DNA of 64,000 nt from Diphasiastrum complanatum. Taxonomy: Eukaryota; Streptophyta; Lycopodiopsida; Lycopodiales; Lycopodiaceae. Position 1 is the first letter of the stretch. The number at the start of each line of letters is the position of its first letter. The stretch lies in contig CM055093.1 of NCBI GenBank assembly GCA_029204225.1, positions 45,680,338 to 45,744,337 on the forward strand, in the 5' to 3' direction. The notes below the pieces were generated by a model, which saw only the letters and a list, made by a program, of their open reading frames with translations, made no database searches and was not told the DNA's origin. Made by a program: the position numbers and the translations under genes. Below are positions 38,662 to 55,423 of this stretch, one piece after another.

Positions 38662-39281
38662 TGACTATTCAAAATTTTTTGATAATTCTGATTTTCAAAT
38701 ATAAAACTATATGAATATGAACAACTATTGATACTAAGGAATTAGGTCATCAATTGCGATCGCTAGTTGGTCATCCATCCCGTCCTTGTCATTGATTGCT
38801 GATACGCGGTGAAATTGGCCGTAAATGTTCTGTCTGCATAAATAAACCAAAATTGTAGCTATGCAAAAATGAACTAAAACAGCCACAGGTGATACTGTCA
38901 GGTTTTTCGTGAAAAATACGAAAAAGGAGAAGAAGGAGAAGGTGCTCTTAAATCTCATTTAGAGTTGTCCCACATTTTGCCAGAGTCATTTTCTTAACAT
39001 TTGAGGCTCTTTGAAAAAGCGAAAAATGTGACACTGTGATTTTACACGAGATTTCTGTCAGGTGAAAAATGCGAAAAAGGAGACACTACATTTTTCAATG
39101 GGATTCCTGACAAACGAAAAAGGAGACATTGTCGTAAACTATGTGTGATTTTGCAGACTGTGAAAACACTTGTAGTTTTGTAGATTGTGGAAGCACACAA
39201 GAAAATTCGCAAAACTGGATTAACAATGGATGAAGATTAAAAACCGATTAGTCGATTGGTAAGAAGGAAAATAATCCAACA
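38022..39281 (-). mobile_element. Single complete LTR shared by copia-5 (upstream) and copia-4 (downstream)
   Basis: On the minus strand, RNase H and polypurine tract AAGAGGGAG (39290-39282) lead into TGTTGGATTATT. The 1260-bp LTR ends TTTCTGACA at 38022. PBS-like TGGTATTAGAGC (38021-38010) and gag follow. The LTR includes a (GA)n tract at 38574-38659 and several CGAAAAATGCGA words. It is at once the 3' LTR of the pol piece and the 5' LTR of the gag piece. Confidence 0.8.
38574..38659. repeat. (GA)n tract inside the copia-4/5 LTR
   Basis: About 86 bp of GA (CT on the element strand), flanked by the same LTR sequence as the 24406 tract: AGCTTGAACACTCCTGAGCA-like on one side and a GAATAGT(T/C)AG word on the other. 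Confidence 0.95.
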
Positions 39282-39289
39282 CTCCCTCT

Positions 39290-40140
39290 TAATCTGAATC
39301 CTTGAGTTGCCTTGACCTTCAAACTTTGTTCTACACAAAATCTTCTATGTGACTCCAAACTTAATGTTTTAGTAAAAATATTTGTTGTCATATCTTGCGT
39401 TCTACAGTACTGCTATCTAACCTCTTTGTTGAGAACTTTGCTTCTGACAAAATGATACTTCAGTTCAATGTGCTTACTCCTAGAATGAAATCTAGGGTTG
39501 GCTGATAAAGTGATGGCACTTTGATTATCACAAAATAATGGCGTCGGAGCATATTGATTCAGACCATTATCTGAGAGTAAGTTCCTCAACCAAATTGCTT
39601 CCTTTGTCGCTTGAGAGGCTGCGATGTACTCTGATTCAGTGGAAGATAGAGCTATTGAAGATTGCTTGCAACTATTCTAGAAAACTGGACCATTGTTGAG
39701 GAAGAATGTAAATTCGAAAGTAGATTTACGAGTGTCTACATCTCCTGCCCAACTTGCATCTATGTAACCATTGAGTAAATTGAGTTTGTCATTGGCGACT
39801 GTTCCATAACAAATGCAAAAGTACATAGTAGCTCAAAGATATCTCATGACTCTGATAAGAGCCTTCCAATGTGTTATAACAGGGTTAGTCATAAACTGAC
39901 AGAGAGAGCTGACTGCAAAAGCTATGTCTGGACTGGTACAAATCATGGCGTACATAAGAGATCCTATAATATAATGGTAAGGATACTCACACATCTACTG
40001 CTTCTCATGAATTGTTTGGGGACACTAGTCCTTTGACAATTTGAGATCAGGCTCCATTGGTGAGAGAGCTAACTTGCTATTAATCAAATTATATCTGACT
40101 AACATGTTGTAGATGTACTCATGTTGTGTAATGTAGACCA
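39290..40140 (-). pseudogene. Copia-5 reverse transcriptase C-terminus and RNase H
   Basis: Minus-strand frames give MLVRYNLINSKLALSPMEPD, YPYHYIIGSLMYAMICTSPD, SSLCQFMTNPVITHWKALIR and SSTESEYIAASQATKEAIWL. PLFCDNQSAITLSANPRFHS, SKHIELKYHFVRSKV and TNIFTKTLSLE follow. It is in fair condition with a few stops. It starts abruptly at about 40140, inside RT. Confidence 0.85.
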
Positions 40141-44511
<4,371 letters not shown>

Positions 44512-44739
44512 GCATTGAGCAATGATATGCCATATTTTAGAAGAGGAGCAAGAAATTGGACAAAGTCAAGATGATAGACAAAACATTTGTGTTTGACTAA
44601 AGAAACATAACTGAGTTTGTAGAGTAAGAAGGCACTATTCATGACATAGTTAAATTTTATAGGAAATTGAATTTGAAAAATGTCAATGAAGTTAGAAATG
44701 GCAGTTATTCGGGACAAGGTGGAAAAGTTGTAGATTTAG

Positions 44740-45230
44740 ATGCTACACCACCTCATCAATCACACAATATGACAAATTGACTATGCCCAATGTAGAATAC
44801 TCAAAGTTCATATCAAATCAAAACTTGGTCCAAGTATGATAGGGCAAGGCATCGATAAAGTTGGAAGCATCTTTGGTCATAATTAATTTGTTCATCTAAC
44901 ATATTTTGTAAGTGTAATATGTCATGGATCTACTTTAGCTTCCAATCACATGTTAAAATTGCCAAAAATAATCACTTGGTCATCATCCAAGTTGGGTAGA
45001 AGATTTCAAAATTCTAGAAGATCAACAAAACAACGAGGAGCATCTAAATTTTAAATAGTGCAAGCAAACTCCAATTTAATAGTTATAGCCAAAATGCATC
45101 CCCAACTAGATTCACTTTTGCAAACACAATTGGGATGAGAGTGAAAATGCTGACTTTGGCACCTTGAGAAATAATGTAATTAGCAGCATGGTGATGCCAC
45201 AATGCTAGTAAGTCTTGTGACTAGGTTCCT
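44740..45230 (-). pseudogene. LINE endonuclease (APE-like) fragment
   Basis: Degenerate minus-strand text shows SSWGCILAITIKLEFACTI, then NLDAPRCFVDLLEF and LLPNLDDDQVIIFGNFNM. The block VII-GDFN (here VIIFGNFN, Asp changed to Asn) is the endonuclease core signature of L1-type LINEs. No reverse transcriptase is attached. Whether it belongs to the plus-strand LINE family at 1-8 kb cannot be said, because those copies lack this domain. Confidence 0.5.
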
Positions 45231-45322
45231 ACAACCCACAACCATATCAAATTTTAGGTTATCAACCAATCTTTATCATGATACAACTAATTTCACATCT
45301 ATGACATACAAAGTGAAGAGAT

Positions 45323-47766
45323 TCATGTATAAGAAATAGTAGGATCATTTTTGTATATTATGATTTTTCCATCTGTGACCTTTGTATAGACATTGTAGTA
45401 AGCCATCAATGGTTGAAATCCTAAGGACCTGAGGGTGTGATCTTTCTTCTTATACCACTGCCTGCTGGTGGACTGCTTTAGTCCATATATGCTTCTTTGC
45501 ATTCCGCAGGCGTAGTTGGCAAAGCATGAGCAGATGAATCCTGGTAATTGGTCCATGTAGACCTCCTCATTCAACTCGCCGTGTAGGAAGGTGGTCTTCT
45601 CATCCACTATGTGGATCTTGAGACTGTATGCTATTGCATATGCAAATAGCAGGTGTAAGGACAAATGTTTTATTACTGGAGAAAAAGTTTCAGTATAGTC
45701 AACACCATACTTTTGAGAGAAACCTTTTGCTACCAATATGGTCTTGTACTTTGATACGTTGCCATCAGGTCCATACTTATCTTTGAAAATCCACTTGCAC
45801 TTTATAGTCTTCCTGTCTGCTGGTAATGGCTCCAGATTCCAGACATTGTTCTACTCCATGGAATTCATCTCGTTTTCCATTGCTTTAATCCACTTGTCCT
45901 TATATGGACAACTGATAGCTTCCTCATACGTTTGAGGTTCTCTGCCAAATCCACAGAATTTCTATTGTAGAAGATGAGTTGTCAGGAATGAATCTAACTG
46001 TTGCTCTTCTGTCTCGTGTGGATCTTCTTAGAGTGTCTGCAGTCAGAACGATGGCCCTACCTATGTCAAGTCTCTTGCCTTTGTTGACTATTGAACTAGT
46101 GTGAGTAGCAGGTGTCCTGGGTACAGGGCGCATGTCTTGCTACTCATCATCTGAACAGTCACTCTGTCCATATGGAATTTGAACATCTTCCTCCGGATGC
46201 TCAGGGTCCGCTTCCTCCATTGATGTTGGCAGGTCATAGTAGCCTTTGGTCAGGATTTCGTAGCCAACTGGATATCCGTCAACCATCGTTCTTGACTCAT
46301 TAAATTTGATGTCTCTGACAACTTTGATTTGTCTATTGTTAGGCATGTAGACCTTGTAGTATGATGAGTGAACATCATATCCTACGAGGAATCGTTGATC
46401 CACCTTCTCATCCAGCTTCTTTCTTTTCTGATCTGGAATGTGGGCATATGCGATGCATCCAAAAATACACACATGAGTCAGATTTGGTTTATTGCCCCAC
46501 CATATTTTGTGTGGCATTGTATGGGCAATACTAGATCTGCTGGTCTTGGTTAGCAGGTAGCTGGCTATAGCTACTGCCTCGGCCCATAAAAATTTTGGTG
46601 CCTTTGAATAGGCCATCATGGATCTTGCAGTTTACATGAGAGTGCGATTTCTCCTCTCTGCTATGCCATTGTATTGTGGCATGTAGGCTGGGTCTTCAAG
46701 TGAAGTATGCCTTTGTTGGTACAAAACTTCGCAAAGCGTTTGGATACGTATTCTCCTCCTCTGTCCGTTCTCAGCTGCTTCACCTTCTTGTCAGTCCATT
46801 TCTTAGCCCAATTTATGAATTCTGTGAATTTGTCCAGTGCCTCTGACTTGTTGTGAATAAAGTATATGACTACAAACTTGCTGAAGTCATCGATAAAAGT
46901 GTTGTAGTATTTGAGCAGACAGTCCACAGATGTCAAAGTGTACCCGTTCTAGGAGTTCTTTCGTTCTAAAAGAGTCTCTGGTAAATGGTATATGTGACAT
47001 CTTGCCTTTGTTACAGACATATTTGATATTAACTCTAGTGAATGCTCCGCTCCGGCTAGCGTTGTATAGAGCAACTGTATTTGATACAGTCTCATGTGCC
47101 ATACGATATTCATCGATTCGTTGATCTGGTGAGCTTGCTCTGAAGGTACTCGAATCCTGAGGTGATACATGTTTTACTTTTGCTTTCATGTGGTGACAAG
47201 CCGAGTAGTTGCAGATTCAACCACTTCGCAGATATCCCCTTCAAATTAGTCTTGCATCTACCATCTTAGCAACATAGAGTAGATCCTTCTAAAAAGTGGG
47301 CACGTATAGAGTGTCATCGAGCCATAACATGTCCTTCATTTTTCTGATGAAGGCAGTGAGAGCTTTACCATCCCATATTAGATTAGTCACCTATTCTTCA
47401 AGAAGCATAATTTGGCTTCGTGACTTTGTTTGAAACCTGGTCAGCAAAGTATCCCACATTTCTCTTGCATTGGAGAGTATGGCTAGATCAAGCGTCAAGT
47501 TGTCTTCGATGGAAGAAGATAGGACGACTACTGCCTTGTTGTTTCTTTCTCTCCATTTACGTAGCTCTTTGCCAATTGTAGTAGACATTTCTTCATTGCC
47601 ATCTACCCATGGCCATAGACCTTCTCCTTTCAGAATGAGAGAAGTCTTCACCTTCCATGCTAGGAAGTTTGATCCTGAGGAGTCAAGGATCATGCAGAAC
47701 TTTGATTGAATGCTGGTAATGGATGCCATATCTAGATCGGATTCTACGAACTTGAACTTAACGTCG
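45323..47766 (-). pseudogene. Copia-8 gag to reverse transcriptase, truncated
   Basis: Gag begins near 47731 (ASITSIQSKFCMILDSSGSN, SSSIEDNLTLDLAILSNARE). It continues with HICGLS and TFIDDFSKFVVIYFIHNKSE, and LRTDRGGEYVSKRFAKFC carries the second integrase Asp. LWAEAVAIASYLLTKTSRS, FGCIAYAHIPDQKRKKLD and VRDIKFNESR follow. RT start is VAKGFSQKYGVDYTETFSPV and IHIVDEKTTFLHGELNEEVY (DVKTAFL-type block altered to DEKTTFL). QLPGF and YGLKQS follow. It is cut at about 45323 before YVDD and has several stops and shifts. It is a different family from copia-1. Confidence 0.85.
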
Positions 47767-47778
47767 GCTCTGATACCA
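47767..47778 (-). other. Copia-8 primer-binding site
   Basis: Exact TGGTATCAGAGC on the minus strand, between the LTR end CATCAA and the gag leader. Confidence 0.8.
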
Positions 47779-48426
47779 TTGATGGAAACTAATGTTTCGA
47801 AGATGAAGGCCGGATAGAGCCAACTTGGCAACCATAGCTACTGCTACTGACTGCGGTCTAATTATCTTCCAAGACCTAAATCATACTGAAGATCTGTTAT
47901 AAAAATTAAACTTGTAAACAGCAGATAATGTTGAGTAAAACAATAGCGAAAAGATATCTATTGATAGCATGCATTCCAATATTGCAGATCATACACATTA
48001 TAGGACAGAGTATTGATGAAAATTGCTTCTATTATCAGAGTTGAATTTACAATGTTTTTTTTGAGCATTGTCTGTTTTCCAGATCAGCGTGGAGAGGTGT
48101 TCTCTCTCAAGAGTAATGTGACTAGTTATTGCTAATCTGTAAAACTCACTATCTGTCATTAACAGTATCTCTGGCTATCGTTTTTGTGTATTTTGTATAT
48201 ATTTTATCGTTTATATGTCCAAATGACATGATTTTGGTGTCATTTTGAAGGTATTGAAGTTTGAAACTTTTTCAATATGAAATACATACTAAAATAAAAG
48301 TATCTATACCTATTTCACATGTGTGAAAGGTCAGATCCAAAACTATGTGCCAAAATGACCAAATTTGGCCTAAAACTAGTCAAGGAAATGTTGACAATTT
48401 TCACAGTCTGAAATAGGCCGCTACAG
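47779..48426 (-). mobile_element. Copia-8 5' LTR (~648 bp)
   Basis: It ends next to the PBS at 47779. The start was set at TGTAGCGGCC (48426), where copia-9 RT sequence of opposite orientation begins. Copia-8 therefore appears inserted in, or fused to, the RT of copia-9. Confidence 0.5.
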
Positions 48427-48432
48427 CATGGT

Positions 48433-49531
48433 TTGATAGAATCAACTCTCATTCAATTGGACTTTGCAATCAATTTAGCTGACTGTAATGTTTATTCCAA
48501 GTACATAGGTGTCCAATCAGTTCATATAGCTCTTTACGTAGATGATGCATTCATTTTGTCTAATGACACTTTCCTACTGCACACTACTAAGATTAATCTG
48601 TCAAAAGAATTTGACATGACTGATCTAGGCACTATTCATTCTTTGCTAGGAATTCACATTACTAGAAATAGACTTTAGAAGAATCTTTGCCAGCAGACAT
48701 ATCTAAAAGGCATTTAAAAAAAATTTATATGTCTGATTGCAAACCAATTGATACACCAATGGATCCAAGTACTATATTGACTAAAACTTCTTGTATTGAG
48801 ACCGATAGTGAAGTAATCGACTTAGCGAAGTACCCTTATCACTCACTAATTGGATCTTTAATGTATGTGATGCTATGTACTAGACTAGATTTAGCATACA
48901 TTATAAGCACGTTAAGTCAATTCATGTCCAATCCTAGGATCACTCATTGGAAAGTATTAAAGAGAGTGATGAGATATATTCAGAGAATTTTAGATCACAT
49001 TCTGTGTTATGATGGAAATGCTATCGACTCACTCGTCTTGCGAGGATACTCTGACTCAAATTGCGGAGGAACAGTCTCCACCATAAAGTCTACCTCCGGA
49101 TTTTGTTTCTATCTGGCAGGGGGACCAATTTCGTGGAACTCAAGGAATCAGAATCAGTTGCGCTTTCTTCGACAGAGGTAGAGTACATCGCAGCATGTCA
49201 AGCTTCAAAAGAAGCTATATGGATCAGGATATTACTTCATGACCTACATCACACTCAGTTCAATGCTACCACCATTCTGTGTGAAAACTTGAGTTGTATT
49301 TCACTGTCGCTGAATCCCATATTTCATGGCAAGTCTAAGCACATAAAAATATAGTATCATTTCATTCGGGAGAAAGTTTTCTCGGAGCAAGTGATCCTTC
49401 AATACTGCTCCACAACAGAAATGGTGAGGACATCTTCACCAAAGCGCTTCCCAGGATCAAGCATCAGAAATTTTTCAGCATACTAAATCTGACGAAGATA
49501 CCAAGGCACAAATTGTGGCCTTAAGGGAGAC
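48433..49531 (+). pseudogene. Copia-9 reverse transcriptase C-terminus and RNase H
   Basis: It starts inside RT with HIALYVDDAFILSND (catalytic YVDD) and FDMTDLGTIHSLLGIHI. CKPIDTPMDPST, YHSLIGSLMYVMLCTRLDLA, LSQFMSNPRITHWKVLKRVM and RGYSDSNCGGTVSTIKSTSG follow. After a frameshift, SVALSSTEVEYIAACQASKE gives the RNase H acidic residues. Polypurine tract AAGGGAGA (49522-49529) precedes the 3' LTR. Two stops and at least two shifts. Confidence 0.85.
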
Positions 49532-51046
49532 TGTTGGAAATTAAGTCCACAGTTGTCTCCTTGGTGAACACAATTTATATTTTCAAGATTCTTCCTATAG
49601 GAATCATAAATTTTTCTATTTTGCTATTCTAAAAATTATTCTGATTTTGTGTGTATGACAATGTCTGATAAAATACATGAATTTCTGCAAACAGTTCAAC
49701 AACTTGCAATTTCTACACAAAATCTAATCAAATCAGTCGAACTATTTGAAAGTCGACTTCATCGACTTTTCGGATAATCGACATCAAAGGGTATCCATTC
49801 CCGTCTAATTCTACATTCGAATGTCAAAGCATCATGAAGAACATCGAAGGCCTGATCATCTTCGACTTCTTCAACAATCAAGTCACTAGACATCAAAGTC
49901 TCCGACTTCTTCAACAACTTCGTTCATCAACCAAAGTGTCCGACTTCGTTCATCAACCGAGGTCTCTGACTTCTTCCATCAACCAAAGTCTCCAAGTTCT
50001 TCCATCAACTGAAGTGTTCAAAGTCTCCAACTTCTTCAAAAACTTCGTTCATCAACCGAAGTGTCCGACTTCTTCGACAACTTTAGAAATGTCACTATTT
50101 CCCGATAGTACCTTCTTTTCAGCTATTTCAAAGAAGTAAGCTTTTTGTCATCTTTTTTGTCTTTTTCGCAAAAGTGCGACAAAACAGTCACTTCAAATGA
50201 ACTGTTTTTCAACACGTTCGACATTTTTGCTCAACAAGTGAATTGTGCCCAAACACCTTCCGAGTTTTCACGAAAAATGCGAAGAGAGAGAAAAAGGACG
50301 AAGGTCATCTATTTCAATGAGAAACTTCTCCAGCCACTTCCCGAAAAATGCAAAGTGAGAGAAAATATGCGACGCTCTCGTCCACGTCAGCGATCCTGAG
50401 TCGTCTGACCATATATAAAATGTATAGCTGTCATTGTAGTTCAGCTACTCCCTGAGTGTGACAAAGTACTTAGTTAGATGACAAACATTTATTGTAATTA
50501 CATACATAGATCCGATGTATAAATACACCTTTATCACATACTCTAGATGATCATCTGTCTAAGAGACGAATGATTTTGAGCCTCCAGGTTACGCCACCAT
50601 ATTGGTAGTAACTTAATGTTGTGCTTCAGTGTAATATAACAACAATACACCTTTCTATCTGTGTAGAACGTAGATGAATGCTTGTTGTGATTTGAATGCG
50701 CTTCGCTTCTGTTTGATCACGCTCGTTTACTCACTCTGATCAAAACACGGACGTCTACGACTCCTCAGTTTCTAATCAGACGATGGTTGTCTTTGACGCC
50801 TGAGGAACTTGCATTATCACACTGCTTTATCACTTTGATATTTTGATCTGAACTTCTTATTAAGATCCATTTGCAGTAATATCACACACCATTTTTAATT
50901 TCTTCGGTGGACTGTACTCATGCATTTGTTTTTGAGTATGAATTGACTTCTTAAGATTCCGTTGGGCAAAGCGCTTGAGCTGTGATTGTAACTTAGCATT
51001 TGTTCTTGCACATAGCAGCCCATAATAACGGGAGAGTCGTTCCGCA
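49532..51046 (+). mobile_element. Copia-9 3' LTR (~1.5 kb)
   Basis: Starts TGTTGGAAATTAAGTCC after the polypurine tract and ends near GTTCCGCAAC. It matches the LTR at 19812 over most of its length. It contains a degenerate minisatellite (49855-50095) and repeated GAAAAATGCGA words. Confidence 0.75.
49855..50095 (+). repeat. Degenerate minisatellite in the copia-9 LTR
   Basis: GTCTCCGACTTCTTCAACAA and TTCGTTCATCAACC units recur six to seven times with variation. The frame at 49834 through it is not considered a gene. Confidence 0.7.
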
Positions 51047-51089
51047 ACTATTTCCTTCTCTCTTCTCTGTTTGCGTTATACTGCCCTAT

Positions 51090-52760
51090 CAATGAGAAGG
51101 ATCCTCTAAATTCACAAAAGTTATTCAAATTCCTATATATTGTTTGAAGGTGAATGTCTCTATTGAAATGCTTAAGGAGGTGGGTGCTTGTAAGTCTATC
51201 CAAGAGGTTTGGAAAACCTTGCAAGGCACCTATGAATTCACAAATGTTTCTACATTATTGACTTTGAGGAAGTAAGTCTTTCAATCTTTCCAAAAGAAAG
51301 GAGATTACTCAATCATATGTATCGAGAGTGTAGAATTGGAATAGAGAATTTTCTTGCATTGGGCATGGCATAATCAAGGAGAGCGAGTTAGTGAAAAACA
51401 TCATGAATAGTTTGAATAGTGAGTATGCTAACCTTGTGTAATCTTATGCCATCTTGTTCAAATCCCATCTACTAAATATTTTTTGAGAATCTTGCTGGCC
51501 AAAGAATACATCAAATATTTTATGCTTCACAAGCTTGAAATTATGCATTTTCATGATGATGGAGACAAAGGTATATTTGTCAAGGGGAAAGACGAAGGCA
51601 AGGGAAGGAGGACCTCCAAGGGGCAAGGGTGAATATTTGGCCTCCACATCATCTTCAAGCAAGGGCAAGGGCAAGAAGGACAAAAGCAATGTCAAGTGCT
51701 ATTATTATGCCCAAATGATGCCTTGAAATTCTAGAAGAGGAAAAGTGATGAAGGAAAGAAATAAGAGATGCAAGTGAACTTCAATAATCAAGAGGGAGAT
51801 GGCTACAATGAAGAGGAGTCACTCATGGCATCCACTTGTGCATTATCAAGTTTCAAGGAGGAGGGTCCTTGGTGGATCGATAATGGGGCAAGAACCCCCA
51901 TGACAAGACAAAGAAAGTATTTCTCTTCACTCATCATATTCAAATTTTAAGATGTTTATTAATATTAAAAATGGTTGTTTATTTCTTCAATATCTATAAA
52001 CTTGTAAAGCGAAACTTAGTTGATTGACAATAACTGTGATGCCAAATTTGATTGTAAAACTTAATTTAGCAAAAGAAATGGAAATGTGATTGCCAAAGGT
52101 TTTAGATATGGTAAGCTTCTCAATCTTGATATATGTGTGAGAGCTAATCACGATGCAAGGGACACAAAAGGAGACGTTTATCAAGAGGATAAATTGGAGC
52201 ACCTAAATCTCTAGTCCATGGAATCTTGAATCAATATGGAGCTTGGATTTTAGTGAGGTATCGAGACCATTGGTAGCAAGTGGTAAACTTGATGGTGTAT
52301 GTCCTTGAAAGAGTTCATAAGATGTCATCCACAATGTTGCTACTAAATTGTTACTACAATTCTATATCCTATGCACTTGGATTTTCTCATTGCCAGCACA
52401 AGAAACTTTGTTGTATCTACTTTGTTGCATCTTTGGTATATGAATATTGTGGATATTTTCTTTGGTCACAAGAATATTGATGATTGATACCGTTGATAAG
52501 TTCAATGTATATATTAAGAGTCTATTTCATGACTGTGGTGAGCTCACAATTTTCTCTCTGTTGGTATGGATATGTTCCATATTGAGAGGGGCAATTTTCA
52601 TATATTTAGATATGAAAATTTTGTGATGAACAAAGGTCATGATGTCCTTATGAAATATCACGAGGTTGATCTTGAAGTGCTTCATCAACATGAAAAGAAT
52701 ATTGGCATTACGGAGCATCAAGAAGGGAACCTAAGAAGGAGGTTGTCGTGCAAAGCAAAG
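51090..52760 (+). pseudogene. Copia-10 gag, protease and GAG-pre-integrase remnant
   Basis: Gag has VNVSIEMLKEVGACKSIQEV, WKTLQGTYEFTNVSTLLTLR, then the Lys/Gly-rich SSSSKGKGKKDKSNVKCYYY. Protease is PWWIDNGARTPMTRQRKYFS (DSG changed to DNG). KRNGNVIAKGFRYGKLLNLD aligns with the same block of copia-11 at 61200. Integrase and RT are not recognisable. Many stops. Same family as copia-11. Confidence 0.65.
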
Positions 52761-52769
52761 TGATCACTT

Positions 52770-53118
52770 ATCTTTGTAGATTTTTGAGGATGTAGGTAAG
52801 GATAAAAAACATCAAGGAATTGCGTTTTTGTCTTACTTTTTTAATTTCAAAATTCAAGTGAAAATTTTCTTGTTAACATGTTTTTTGCAAATGTAAATAC
52901 TTAGGAATTTTGAAAACTGCAAGTTCTAAATATTGAGAATTGAAATATATTTCGATTCCTAGCTTGGATCGATGAGTCAAATCAACTCGAACTATATTTT
53001 GATCTAGATTGATGTTTTGACCCCTGAGGTCAAAACTGAAATTTGACCCCCTGGTCTATTTTGACCCAAACAATTGACTTTCGACCCAAGTTGAGATCTC
53101 AATTTGATTCAAGAATGA
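52770..53118. other. No gene recognised
   Basis: AT-rich spacer with several TTTGACCC words between 52960 and 53095. No domain on either strand. Confidence 0.4.
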
Positions 53119-53409
53119 TGTTGACAATTATCTATTATGTACATAAGTGATTGAGCTTCAAAACGATGATAATCTATTATAGGATAGATTAGGTACCAAT
53201 AGTTGATCACTTGTAATTTCTATTAATACTTACAAGCAATAGATCACTGCTATAAAATAGACAAGTGTGCATCAATTTTAAAATACTTGATTATATTTTC
53301 ATCTCTATTGTTATGTAGTTACAGTCGCACTATAGATCTTGGACAAGTGTTTACTTCAACTATTGTTGTCCATCCTCAGTCTCTCTCTATATCATTCTGA
53401 TTTCTGACA
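53119..53409 (+). mobile_element. Copia-12 5' LTR (~291 bp)
   Basis: TGTTGACAATTATC at the start and TTTCTGACA at the end, followed directly by PBS-like TGGTAATAGAGC (53410-53421, two mismatches). The start is chosen from the TG...CA pattern and is not confirmed by a second LTR. Confidence 0.45.
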
Positions 53410-53549
53410 TGGTAATAGAGCTAGTTTTCTATTTTAGTTTGATTTCAAAGTAAATCAGATACTACTTTGTCTCTATCGAGACATCAACTAGAAGTGTGTA
53501 TTTAGAAGGCATCACCCAATCTCTTATTTCCATTAGAGATTGACCCTCC

Positions 53550-54365
53550 AAGATGGAATCTAATTTTAGTTAATCTCTCATTGAGAAACTCAATGGAAAT
53601 AACTATCGTCTTTGAAGTTCAAAATGAAGGTAATTCTTCTTGCATAATTGTGGTACATAGTTGAAGGCACTGAGGTCAAGCTGAAGGTCGATGCAACTAT
53701 CATTACCAAGTGGCTTTTGTCTAGATCACTCTCAATATTAATAATGCCTAAATCAGCTCAAACAACCAAGGATAATAACTACACTCTATGACATTAGAGA
53801 TGTAACCTCCAAGCTTCATTTGAAGAAGGAATTTTTCACACTCACAATCTTTGAATCTAAATCTACTTCGATCCACCTTGACAAGTTCAAAAATTTTATG
53901 GAGTTGTTGACTACCATTAAATCATTCATAGATGATTTTGATGCCATTATGACTCTATTATCAAGTCTACTTGAAGCATACAACAATTGGATCATGGTTA
54001 TTGTTACTCAACAAGGCCCCACTCTATGCTACTTCAACACGAGATCAAAAGAAATAGATCATCTTCTATTTCATGCTCATAGCCTCAAGCTCTATATTCA
54101 AGGAGAATTCTAAAATATAGATCCAAGAAATCAGCAAAGTCTAGTCAAACAACAAAATTGAAGAGCAAGGAATAGCCAAGATCGAATTTAAAACCATCAT
54201 CTTCTCAACCATGACAACCACTTTTTGTAGATATTGGATAGGTCATGTCATCATATTACTAAGAATCTACTCTCGATTAGTAGGATAGTCGATTTGGATC
54301 ATAGGGCCGAGTTTGATACTGGAGGTTGTACTATCTTTGACGAATCCAATAAGATTTTACCTTTA
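53550..54365 (+). pseudogene. Copia-12 gag remnant and short pol piece
   Basis: ESNF at 53553, then IEKLNGNNYRL in a shifted frame. YDIRDVTSKLHLKKEFFTLT and DDFDAIMTLLSSLLEAYNNW follow, then ITKNLLSISRIVDLDHRAEF from the pre-integrase region. It is distantly related to the copia-1 gag (MDSQSK...). The end is unclear. Confidence 0.6.
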
Positions 54366-54552
54366 TAAATTAAGCCATTACTTATCTACGAATAGTCAGT
54401 CTCTTCATTAGTCTTGTCCACCAACTCCACAACACAATTGAAATTGGTTCCCAATGTTATGGATCACAAGAATTGCTTCTCCATTGCTTCATCCAACAAT
54501 TCTTATATCTTTCAAGGTCATGAGCATTGCCTACACCTAGGGTCCTAAACCT

Positions 54553-54601
54553 AAGGAGGAAATTTTTTAAAAGTCTCCAAAAGAAGGATGAAGGTGCTCA
54601 T
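54553..54601 (+). pseudogene. Copia-11 gag, left part before the gypsy insertion
   Basis: RRKFFKSLQKKDEGAH is in frame with the right part AFALRVKDVSDELACIRE at 60376 when the gypsy and one CTCAT are removed. Confidence 0.75.
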
Positions 54602-54973
54602 AGTTAATAATGCAACCACAACTAATCTAGAGCTAAGTATGAAAACATCATAGAAGCAAGACTTAATCCTAGAAAGCAGGAAAAAGAGCTTAAAGAGACT
54701 AAAGATATGACACAGATTTCCTACTTATAGCCTAAAGGAAGCCCTAAAAGGAAGCTTCTAGTGGCAAGGGCCCAATTGGGAGGGATAATAGTGCGCCCTC
54801 CAAGAAGGCCCCCACTCTCCAGTAATATGTCCAAATGTCCAAATAAGGCCCAAAGCCAACCATATAGCCTAAGTGTCAATAATGAATAAAAAAAAGGGCC
54901 CAAGGGCTACTTATGCATAAAGTAAAGTAAATGTAAATGGACACGGCGAATGTAATGAGCCGAGTCCATAACT
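54602..54973 (-). repeat. Gypsy 3' LTR (372 bp)
   Basis: It has the same ends as the 5' LTR (AGTTATGG...TTAACT). It is preceded by polypurine tract GTTAGGGAG and followed by target duplication ATGAG (minus strand). It differs from the 5' LTR by one deletion and few substitutions. Confidence 0.92.
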
Positions 54974-54982
54974 CTCCCTAAC
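54974..54982 (-). other. Gypsy polypurine tract
   Basis: GTTAGGGAG directly 5' of the 3' LTR start AGTTATGG. It fixes the LTR border independently of the target duplication. Confidence 0.8.
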
Positions 54983-55089
54983 ATGAAAGTAAGACCCAAC
55001 TACCAAAAAGAAAGTGGATCATATAGTAGCAAGCCCTGGTGGATCAACATCTAGAACAACATCTGATGTAGAGGAATCAGCAAGTGTAG

Positions 55090-55423
55090 CAAGAGCACGA
55101 GCCTAATCCGCAAGTGATGGTGTATGATAAAAGACATCAATAGGCTCCCATGTGGCCTCCTCAATAGGACGACCAAGCCACTAAACCAAAAACTGAATTT
55201 GTCGGCGTCATCAACTATCATATAGATGAACCTGTAATATAGCAAAAGGTAAAAATCGCAACAACTCGGGAGCAGTAGGAAACTCAACATCACAAGAAGC
55301 GTCATCCTCAATAGCAACACATAATAAACTAACATGGAATACATCACAGGCATGTGTGGAAGCAAGAAGTTGTAAGCGATATGTAACCGGACTAAGAAAC
55401 TCCAAAAGGCGATAAGGCCCATA
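55090..55423 (-). pseudogene. Gypsy integrase C-terminus with chromodomain
   Basis: YRLQLLASTHACDVFHVSLL (the usual ...HPVFHVS-L) is followed by a chromodomain end, WLGRPIEEATWEPIDVFY. The EATWEP motif is typical of chromoviruses, in which this domain can direct insertion to marked chromatin. Confidence 0.75.
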
